Below, one piece after another: positions 57,972 to 64,000 of a DNA stretch of 64,000 nt; the first letter of the stretch is position 1; every line of letters begins with the position of its first letter. Made by a program: the position numbers and the translations under genes. The DNA is from an uncultured bacterium (lineage in GTDB: Bacteria; Cyanobacteriota; Vampirovibrionia; Gastranaerophilales; Gastranaerophilaceae). The stretch is from assembly GCA_900549855.1 (NCBI GenBank), contig URPS01000002.1:22122-86121 (forward strand). The letters are read 5' to 3'. Below the pieces are notes generated by a model. It was not told the origin of the DNA, ran no database searches, and saw nothing but the letters and a program-made list of their open reading frames with translations.

Positions 57972-58667
57972 TTAAATATTTAGCTTGTAACCGCCGCCAT
58001 AAATTGTTTCTATATACTTTTTACCGTCAGAAATCTTATCAATTTTACTTCTCAAGTGTCTTATATGAACTCTTATTGTTTCAACATTATCGTCAGGCTC
58101 ATATCCCCATATGTCTTTAAGTAACTTCGCTCCAGATATCATATTGCCATGATTTTGGAATAAAAGATTAAAAATATCGAATTCAATCGGAGTTAATTTT
58201 TGGATTTTATCATTGATTTGAACACTATAAGATTCCGGTATAAGCGTAATTTCTTTATATGTTAATAATTCTCTTGTTGCGGAAGATTTTGGAATCTGAT
58301 TGGTTCTTTTTAATAACGCTCTTACCCTAACAATCAATTCATCAATTTCAAAAGGTTTAGTCAAATAATCATCTACACCAATATCAAAACCTTCAACCTT
58401 GTTATCAAGTTCTGAAAGTGCCGTAAGCATAATAATCGGAGTTTCAGATATTTCAGGGCATTGTTTTATACGTCTTGCAACTGTATACCCGTCGACTTCC
58501 GGCATCATAACATCAAGAATAATAAGATTAGGTTCTTCTTGTTTTGCTTTCGCAAATCCCTCAACGCCGTTATACGCTTGAATCACGTTATAACCTTGCA
58601 ATTCTAGATTGACTTTAACAAGTTCATTTATTGCTATATCATCATCAACAACAAGAATTTTAGTCAT
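57972..58667 (-). CDS. OmpR-family response regulator (orphan)
   Basis: About 231 residues from the ATG at 58667 with AAGGAG 9 bases upstream. The receiver has the acidic pair VVDDD, phospho-acceptor Asp in LDVMMPEVDG, Thr in MLTALSE and Lys in LTKPFEIDEL. The C-terminal winged helix ends ETIRVHIRHLRSKID and YIETIYGGGYKLNI. No histidine kinase is next to it. It overlaps the end of rmuC by 8 bases and precedes the TolC-family gene by 6 bases, so it may control its own efflux channel. Confidence 0.93.
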   Translation of the reverse strand: MTKILVVDDDIAINELVKVNLELQGYNVIQAYNGVEGFAKAKQEEPNLIILDVMMPEVDGYTVARRIKQCPEISETPIIMLTALSELDNKVEGFDIGVDDYLTKPFEIDELIVRVRALLKRTNQIPKSSATRELLTYKEITLIPESYSVQINDKIQKLTPIEFDIFNLLFQNHGNMISGAKLLKDIWGYEPDDNVETIRVHIRHLRSKIDKISDGKKYIETIYGGGYKLNI

Positions 58668-59862
58668 TTGCAAAAACTCCTTCTAAAACATCCTCATCTT
58701 CCATTGCTTCTTCCGGCTCGGAAAGTAATTTTTCCGGAATTTCTTTATTTGTATTTATTCCGAATTCTTTTAATGCTTCTACTTGTGAGAACAAGCTTGG
58801 CTTATTTTTGCTGTTGCGTCTAAAACGATTTATTGTTGTATTAAGTTTCTTATTCACATCATCAAAGCGCTTTTGTACATCAAGCAAATCTTCGCAGAAT
58901 TGAACAAACGTTTCGTACAAATTTGTTCCGGCATTAACAATCTGATTAATACTTTCTTTTTGTTTTTGTTGTGCCATTAATTGGTTTACAAGTCTTATTG
59001 TTGCAAGAAGAGATGATGTTCCAACTATAATAATATTTGATTTATAAGCACTATTGATGAGTTCAGCATCCTCATAAAGCAGATTTACGGAAGTTTCTAC
59101 CGGCATATACATAAGAACAAAATCCGGTTGAGATAAATCACCTGCGTTTTGGTAATTCTTATTGGCTAAATCAACAATTCTTTTCTTAACCTCGTTTTTG
59201 AATTCTTTTAATTTGTCATTATCTTTAATATATTCAAGATAACTTGTTAGAGTTACTTTTGAATCAATAATAAGATGGTGATCGTTAGGTAAATTAATTA
59301 CAACATCCGGTCTTATTATATGTTCTTCGTTATCTTTAAGGTTAGCTGAAGTCATAACCATTTGTTTAGAATAATGTATACCTTCAACCATGCCGCAAGA
59401 TTGCAAGATTGTATCAAGCAAATCTTCTCCATAGGAGCCTTTTACATTTTGATTTTTTGTTAAAGCTTCCACAAGATTTTTTGCTTCTTGTTCAATCACC
59501 TTATTATTTTTTTCTAAATTTCCGATTTGTTCGACAATTTTTGTTGTGTTTTCAACTCCTGCAAGGTTAAATTTTTCAACTTTTGCTTTGAATTCGCCCA
59601 ATTCTTTTGTTAGTGGAAGGATTTTTTCTTCAAGGCTTTCTCTGTTTTGTTTACGCAAATCTTCTTGTTCATTCTTAATCGTTTCATTAGCAAGTTGAAC
59701 AAAATCTCGTTTAATAATTTCTTGCAACTCCTCTGTTGATTTCGATTTCGCACTAACTGTTATCAATTCTTCCTTTAATGCATGGATTTTTTTTGAATAA
59801 AAAACGTAAAAAGCTACCGAAGCTAATAATATACCAACTAAAAATGATAAGACTGCTGTCAT
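58660..59862 (-). CDS. rmuC: DNA recombination protein RmuC
   Basis: A protein of 400 residues with GGAGG before the ATG. An N-terminal membrane anchor (VLSFLVGILLASVAFYVFY) is followed by a long coiled coil and the RmuC nuclease-like domain (KGSYGEDLLDTILQSCGM, IRPDVVINLPNDHHLIIDSKV, FVLMYMPVETSVNLLY). RmuC limits inversions at short inverted repeats in E. coli. That is noteworthy in a region with so many inverted repeats, though no direct link is shown. Confidence 0.92.
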   Translation of the reverse strand: MTAVLSFLVGILLASVAFYVFYSKKIHALKEELITVSAKSKSTEELQEIIKRDFVQLANETIKNEQEDLRKQNRESLEEKILPLTKELGEFKAKVEKFNLAGVENTTKIVEQIGNLEKNNKVIEQEAKNLVEALTKNQNVKGSYGEDLLDTILQSCGMVEGIHYSKQMVMTSANLKDNEEHIIRPDVVINLPNDHHLIIDSKVTLTSYLEYIKDNDKLKEFKNEVKKRIVDLANKNYQNAGDLSQPDFVLMYMPVETSVNLLYEDAELINSAYKSNIIIVGTSSLLATIRLVNQLMAQQKQKESINQIVNAGTNLYETFVQFCEDLLDVQKRFDDVNKKLNTTINRFRRNSKNKPSLFSQVEALKEFGINTNKEIPEKLLSEPEEAMEDEDVLEGVFAND

Positions 59863-59931
59863 TTTTCCTCCTTAAAAATCCTTCTTAATAAATCAGGCTT
59901 CCTTTATTATAAAAGAAGCCTGATAAAAAAT

Positions 59932-60657
59932 CTATTTTCTGTCTTGTAATTTTGCCAGTAACCTTAATATTTCTAAATAAAGCCATACAAGCGTTACCAT
60001 TAGCCCAAATGCGCCATACCATTCCATATCTTTTGGCAGCATTCTTTTTGCGCCTTGTTCAATAAAATCAAAATCAATAATCAAATTCAATGCAGCAATT
60101 ACCACTACAATTGCACTGAATCCGATACCAAGTCCGGAAGAAGAATTAATAACCGGTACAGCGTAGTGAAAAAAGCGACCAATCAAGTCTACCAGATAAA
60201 TAACCGCAATTGAGCATGTAGAAATAAAAATAACACTTCTGAACTTGTCAGAACATTTGATTATGTTAGCTCTATATAGAATTAACATAGAAAATAAAGC
60301 TGCAAATGTTCCTGCAACTGCTTGAACTACGATCCCATGATAAGATTGTTCAAATACTGCAGAAATTCCACCCAAGCATAGGCCTTCTGCAACAGCATAA
60401 ACCGGTACTAAAAATTTATTTCTTGTAAATGAAATTATTAGAGCTAATATAAAACCTGCAATAGCACCAATGCTTGTAAGCATGTACGCTTGATCAGTAA
60501 AGCCCATATTAAACCTTGACCAAACATAAGCAGCTGCAGCAACCAGTAAGACACCCAAAAATCCTGCAATTTGGATTGTTCCGTTTACGGTCATTGCTTC
60601 ACCTTCATAAACTCTTTCTTGAGCAGCAAAATTATCATTTAAAATTGGATTAGCCAT
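59932..60657 (-). CDS. Bax inhibitor-1/YccA family membrane protein
   Basis: A protein of 241 residues with about seven TM helices (QIAGFLGVLLVAAAAYVW, MLTSIGAIAGFILALIIS, GIVVQAVAGTFAALFSMLIL and others) and the late motif DFDFIEQGAKRMLPKDMEWYGAFGLMVTLVWLYLEILRL typical of the YccA branch. The family forms calcium- or proton-sensitive leak channels or modulates membrane proteases. It is monocistronic, divergent from the ABC exporter. Confidence 0.9.
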   Translation of the reverse strand: MANPILNDNFAAQERVYEGEAMTVNGTIQIAGFLGVLLVAAAAYVWSRFNMGFTDQAYMLTSIGAIAGFILALIISFTRNKFLVPVYAVAEGLCLGGISAVFEQSYHGIVVQAVAGTFAALFSMLILYRANIIKCSDKFRSVIFISTCSIAVIYLVDLIGRFFHYAVPVINSSSGLGIGFSAIVVVIAALNLIIDFDFIEQGAKRMLPKDMEWYGAFGLMVTLVWLYLEILRLLAKLQDRK

Positions 60658-60745
60658 ATACCCTCCTTATTAATCTTAGTATGTATTATAGCATGTAATT
60701 TCTGTAAAAATCATAGAAATTAATCTTTTTTTAATATATTATAAT

Positions 60746-62494
60746 ATGGTGATGGGAAGGTTAAAAGTTTTTTTTGGATATTTTAAAGATAATAAGGGGG
60801 CTTTTTTGAGCTACTCGTCATTGTCATTCTTAGTTGGTTTTTTAGAACTTTTTGGAGTTGCTCTGACATATCCGTTTATATTGAAATTGCTTTCTAATGA
60901 TAAAACCGCAGGTTGGCAAAATTCTCCGGTATTGATTGGCTGTGTAATAATATTACTATTTCTAGTAAAAAATTTGGTGATGATAAAATATGCAGCCTTG
61001 CAGTCAAAATTTACAAAAGCCGTGGAAGCTGAAGTTAATTTAAAATTTGTTAATTATTTCCTTGCTTCAGAATATTCAAAAACTTCCAAAATATCACTTG
61101 CTCAAAAAGAAAATATACTTGGATATTTGATACCAAATGTAATAAATAACTATGTGTTACGTATTCTAAATTTGAACGTAAACTTTTTTATTTTTACACT
61201 TATTTCTTTATTCTTATTAATCAAATTTCCCCTTGCAACTGTTTATACAACGATGTTTGCGCTTATTTTAGTCACAGTGCAATATAAAATATTCAAACCA
61301 AAATTAAAATCAGTTTCCGATAAATTAAGTCAAGCATCTTCTAAATTAAGACAAAGATGTAATGAAGTTATTTTGAACATAAAAGGTGTGAAAATTTCTA
61401 ATCATGAAAAATTTTTCTTTAACAATTATAAAAATGCTTTAGAAAATTTGTATAAGAATGAGCAGCAAATGCTTTTTTATAACATAATTCCGCCATACAT
61501 TACAGAACCTTTCATAATAGTGTTGCTATTTACTCTTTTAATAATAATTGCAATGCAAAATTTTTCTCAACCGGATAAATTGGTCGCATCATTTGCGCTT
61601 ATTGTATCAGCAATCTTTAGGCTTTCACCTACAATATCAAGAATACAGGTAAATCTTAATGGCATAAATTCTGCGCTTCCACTAGTTGATGAATTTCTCG
61701 ATTATTGCAATAAGTTTGATATAAGAAATGTTAAACCAATTACAGAACATGAATTCCAAAAATTTGAGCATACTATAGAATTGAAAAATATTAATTTTAG
61801 TTATGAAGATGACAAGTTAGCGTTGAAAAATATTAATCTTTCGATAAAAAAAGGTGAATTCATTGGTGTTGCAGGACTTTCTGGTGCCGGCAAAACTACA
61901 CTTGCAGATATTATTACAGGGCTTTTAAAGCCTAAATCAGGAATAATTCTTGTGGATGGTATTCCACAAACAAATCCTCTAAAAATAGGTTATATTCCTC
62001 AAGAATTTAATCTGATAAATGGAAGTATAAAAGAGAATGTAACTTTTGGAGCGGAACTTCAAGATGATAATAAAGTTATAGAAGCTTTAAAGAATGCAAA
62101 ATTGTATGATTTTATCAAAGAAAATTATCCGGAAGGTATACAAGCTAATCCGTTTGTGGATTCAACCGGATTTTCACAAGGACAAAAACAACGTTTAGCT
62201 ATTGCCAGAGCTTTGTATTCAGAACCTGATATTTTGATAATGGACGAAGCAACATCATCTCTTGATTTAAAAACTGAAGATGAACTTTGTATTATTTTAA
62301 ATTCTTTAAAAGGAAATATGACAATAATTGCCATTGCACACCGATTGTCTACAATAAAAAATGCCGACAAAATTGTATTTATCAAAAATGCTGAGATAAT
62401 TGATATCGCAGCATTTGACAATTTGATAAAACAAAACTCTGATTTCAAAACGCTTGTAGAGCTTGGTACTTTGGATAATAGCGCTGATAAATAA
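60746..62494 (+). CDS. ABC exporter half-transporter (permease + ATPase)
   Basis: A protein of 582 residues. The N-terminal part has six TM helices (SYSSLSFLVGFLELFGVAL, VLIGCVIILLFLVKNLV, FFIFTLISLFLLIKFPLA and others). The C-terminal ATPase has Walker A GLSGAGKTT, signature FSQGQKQRLAIARAL, Walker B ILIMDEATSSLD and H-loop AIAHRLST. It is likely a homodimer exporting a lipid, polysaccharide or peptide; similar proteins work in oligosaccharide or lipid A flipping. No neighbouring gene hints at the substrate. The ATG at 60746 has no evident Shine-Dalgarno, but a TATAAT-like sequence is immediately upstream. Confidence 0.9.
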   Translation: MVMGRLKVFFGYFKDNKGAFLSYSSLSFLVGFLELFGVALTYPFILKLLSNDKTAGWQNSPVLIGCVIILLFLVKNLVMIKYAALQSKFTKAVEAEVNLKFVNYFLASEYSKTSKISLAQKENILGYLIPNVINNYVLRILNLNVNFFIFTLISLFLLIKFPLATVYTTMFALILVTVQYKIFKPKLKSVSDKLSQASSKLRQRCNEVILNIKGVKISNHEKFFFNNYKNALENLYKNEQQMLFYNIIPPYITEPFIIVLLFTLLIIIAMQNFSQPDKLVASFALIVSAIFRLSPTISRIQVNLNGINSALPLVDEFLDYCNKFDIRNVKPITEHEFQKFEHTIELKNINFSYEDDKLALKNINLSIKKGEFIGVAGLSGAGKTTLADIITGLLKPKSGIILVDGIPQTNPLKIGYIPQEFNLINGSIKENVTFGAELQDDNKVIEALKNAKLYDFIKENYPEGIQANPFVDSTGFSQGQKQRLAIARALYSEPDILIMDEATSSLDLKTEDELCIILNSLKGNMTIIAIAHRLSTIKNADKIVFIKNAEIIDIAAFDNLIKQNSDFKTLVELGTLDNSADK

Positions 62495-62496
62495 AG

Positions 62497-62649
62497 CTAA
62501 ATAACCCTTACTTTATCCATCAATCGGGTAACTTTTTCTCTAAAAGCAGTATCTATAGGAGAAGTAGTGTAACCTTCCATTCTGGCAGCTTCTTCTCTTT
62601 CAATTAAATTCTTTTCCAATAATGCTAATTTTCTAATTGCAATGTTCAT
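62497..62649 (-). CDS. small hypothetical protein, 50 aa
   Basis: An ATG with GGAGG 6 bases upstream and a clean 50-codon frame (MNIAIRKLALLEKNLIEREE ... VTRLMDKVRVI). The product is a charged amphipathic helix with a TTSPID turn. It faces the ABC exporter gene, its stop 3 bases from that gene's stop. A TTGACT...TAAGAA promoter-like pair lies inside and just below the palindrome at 62694. No family recognised. Confidence 0.6.
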   Translation of the reverse strand: MNIAIRKLALLEKNLIEREEAARMEGYTTSPIDTAFREKVTRLMDKVRVI

Positions 62650-62693
62650 AAATAACCTCCAACCATATTAAATTCTTAACCTTACATATATAT

Positions 62694-62723
62694 AAAGTCA
62701 ATTTTTTTTTATAAATTGACTTT
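62694..62723. promoter_or_regulatory. inverted repeat between the 50-aa gene and ilvE
   Basis: AAAGTCAATTT and AAATTGACTTT are perfect 11-bp arms around an 8-nt centre, located between two divergent genes. Each arm contains TTGACT, a -35-like box, on opposite strands. It could be an operator shared by both promoters. Confidence 0.5.
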
Positions 62724-62764
62724 TATATTACGAAATGTTACAAAGCTCTAGCAAAAATTTGTAG

Positions 62765-62770
62765 TATAAT
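62765..62770 (+). promoter_or_regulatory. perfect -10 box upstream of ilvE
   Basis: TATAAT lies 47 bases before the ilvE ATG; no good -35 box is found at normal spacing. A strong AAGGAGGAATT ribosome binding site follows. Confidence 0.4.
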
Positions 62771-62816
62771 GTACATAATGAGTGTTCATATTTATGATTA
62801 AGGAGGAATTATCATA

Positions 62817-63848
62817 ATGAAAACTGTTGAAAAAAATATTGATTGGGCAAACTTAGGTTTTGGTTACATACAAACTGATTACCGTTTTGTTTCAAATTTT
62901 AAAGATGGCAAATGGGATGAAGGAGCCATGATTACTGACCCGAATATTACAATGAATGAGTGTGCTTGTGTGCTTCAATACGCACAGACTTGTTTTGAAG
63001 GTATGAAGGCTTATAGAACAAAAGATAATAAGGTGGTTTGTTTTAGACCTGACTTAAATGCAAAGAGAATGGCTGACACATGCCGTTATTTAGAAATGGC
63101 AGTATTTCCGGAAGATAGATTTGTGGATGCTGTTGTAGAAGTCGTAAGAAAAAATATTGATTACGTTCCTCCATACGGTTCTGGAGCCGCATTATATTTA
63201 AGACCTTATATGTTTGGAATTAATCCTGTAATGGGTGTAAAACCGGCAAGTGAATTCCAATTTAGAATTTTTGCAGCGCCGGTAGGACCTTACTTCAAAC
63301 GTGGTGCAAAACCTATTACTCTTCGAGTTCCGGATTTTGATAGAGCCGCTCCACATGGTACAGGTCATATTAAGGCTGGATTGAACTATGCAATGAGTCT
63401 TCATGCTATAGTTGATGCTCATAATCAAGGTTATAATGAAAACATGTACTTAGATTCAGCAACAAGAACAAATGTTGAAGAAACTGGTGGTGCAAATATT
63501 ATTTTTGTAACAAAGGATAATAAGGTCGTTACTCCAAAATCAAATTCAATCTTGCCATCAATAACAAGACGTTCTTTGATGTATGTAGCAGAACATTATT
63601 TGGGCTTAAAAGCAGAAGAAAGAGTAATTCCGTTCAGTGAAATTAAAGATTTTGCAGAATGTGCGTTGTGCGGAACCGCAGCTGTTTTATCTCCTGTTGG
63701 TAAGGTAGTTGACCATGGTAATGAAATCGTATTTCCGTCTGGCATGGAAAAAATTGGACCTGTGACTCAAAAACTTTATGAAACATTAACCGGTATTCAA
63801 ATGGGTGAAATTGAAGCACCGGAAGGCTGGATTAAGGTTATTGCTTAG
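62817..63848 (+). CDS. ilvE: branched-chain amino acid aminotransferase
   Basis: A protein of 343 residues; the fold-type IV PLP enzyme signatures are QTCFEGMKAYR, RPDLNAKRM, GHIKAGLNYAMSLHA (Schiff-base Lys) and ATRTNVEETGGANIIFV, and GTAAVLSPVG binds the cofactor phosphate. The larger size and the VMGVKPASEFQFRIFAAPVGPY region match the BCAT group II type. It transfers the amino group to make valine, leucine and isoleucine. Expression is probably strong: AAGGAGG and a TATAAT box lie upstream and a perfect terminator follows. Confidence 0.95.
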   Translation: MKTVEKNIDWANLGFGYIQTDYRFVSNFKDGKWDEGAMITDPNITMNECACVLQYAQTCFEGMKAYRTKDNKVVCFRPDLNAKRMADTCRYLEMAVFPEDRFVDAVVEVVRKNIDYVPPYGSGAALYLRPYMFGINPVMGVKPASEFQFRIFAAPVGPYFKRGAKPITLRVPDFDRAAPHGTGHIKAGLNYAMSLHAIVDAHNQGYNENMYLDSATRTNVEETGGANIIFVTKDNKVVTPKSNSILPSITRRSLMYVAEHYLGLKAEERVIPFSEIKDFAECALCGTAAVLSPVGKVVDHGNEIVFPSGMEKIGPVTQKLYETLTGIQMGEIEAPEGWIKVIA

Positions 63849-63858
63849 TAGTTTTAGT

Positions 63859-63889
63859 AAAAAGTGCTCCTTTAAATGGAGCACTTTTT
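63859..63889 (+). terminator. rho-independent terminator of ilvE
   Basis: AAAAAGTGCTCC and GGAGCACTTTTT pair perfectly around a 7-nt loop, 11 bases after the stop codon. Confidence 0.92.
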
Positions 63890-63908
63890 GTATAAAAAAT
63901 AAAACCTC

Positions 63909-63936
63909 TTGACATATAATCTTGATATTCTATTAT
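63909..63936 (+). promoter_or_regulatory. promoter of tRNA-Gln
   Basis: Perfect TTGACA (63909-63914), a 16-bp spacer and TATTAT (63931-63936, 5 of 6), 12 bases before the tRNA start. Confidence 0.75.
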
Positions 63937-63947
63937 AGTAATTGCGA

Positions 63948-64000
63948 TGGGACGTCGCCAAGTGGTAAGGCAGCTGGTTTTGGTCCAGCCATCTCGGAGG
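63948..64000 (+). tRNA. tRNA-Gln (anticodon TTG), 3' end cut by window
   Basis: It starts TGGGACG; the D-arm GCCAAGTGGTAAGGC and the anticodon stem GCTGG/CCAGC with loop TTTTGGT (anticodon TTG) are all visible. The T-arm begins at the window edge and the acceptor 3' strand is missing. Confidence 0.93.

Overview
The window is about 64 kb of AT-rich (roughly two-thirds A+T by eye), densely coding bacterial chromosome. Genes lie on both strands in short, tightly packed operons. Two TolC-family outer-membrane factors, a FabI reductase and an EmrAB-type pump indicate a diderm envelope. FliI and flagellin indicate a flagellum. A homologue of the cyanobacterial protein LdpA, ClpC-type N-domains, and the absence of any photosynthesis or respiratory-chain gene here fit a non-photosynthetic cyanobacterial relative. 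My best guess is Vampirovibrionia/Gastranaerophilales ('Melainabacteria'), an anaerobic gut lineage. That placement is inference from gene content, not from a marker tree.

Layout. 0-5.5 kb: the 3' end of galE, an AmrB-AmrA fusion, and the rsmH / ftsL-like / ldpA-like run. 5.5-20 kb: a giant GH13 protein, fliI, a FAD dehydrogenase, several lineage-type unknown proteins including one of 879 aa, and repeat-filled intergenic DNA; then a prenyl synthase and lepB. 20-28 kb: flagellin with a possible sigma-54 promoter, a decarboxylase-like PLP protein, and a minus-strand operon (half transketolase, ftsE, ftsX, HDOD, degenerate REC/GGDEF, isochorismatase-like hydrolase). 28-37 kb: a MITE-like element, a Gly-rich protein, rqcH, rfbA, a thioredoxin-fold protein, a DnaJ variant, queE and purB, followed by about 1 kb of repeats. 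37-43 kb: UDP-glucuronate decarboxylase and a MarR-controlled EmrA/EmrB/TolC efflux locus with a clear palindromic operator. 43-50 kb: fabI, clpX, clpP, rubredoxin, flavodiiron protein, hpt and tilS. 50-56 kb: an operon containing two free-standing Clp accessory modules (a triple ClpC-type N-domain protein and a lone ClpX-type zinc finger) together with ruvX and DUF1292; then tyrA and proA. 56-64 kb: tRNA-Arg with a duplicated 3' end, tolC / response regulator / rmuC, a BI-1 family protein, an ABC exporter, ilvE and the start of a tRNA-Gln.

The most interesting items are the two Clp-like proteins without ATPase domains in one operon, the LdpA homologue in an apparently non-photosynthetic organism, a recurring short N-terminal 'F-x-G' sequence on unrelated proteins, the giant GH13 protein with a split barrel, and several families of short inverted or tandem repeats (105-bp tandem repeat, about 130-bp MITE pair, 21-bp perfect inverted repeat behind clpX). 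No CRISPR array, prophage or complete insertion sequence was seen.
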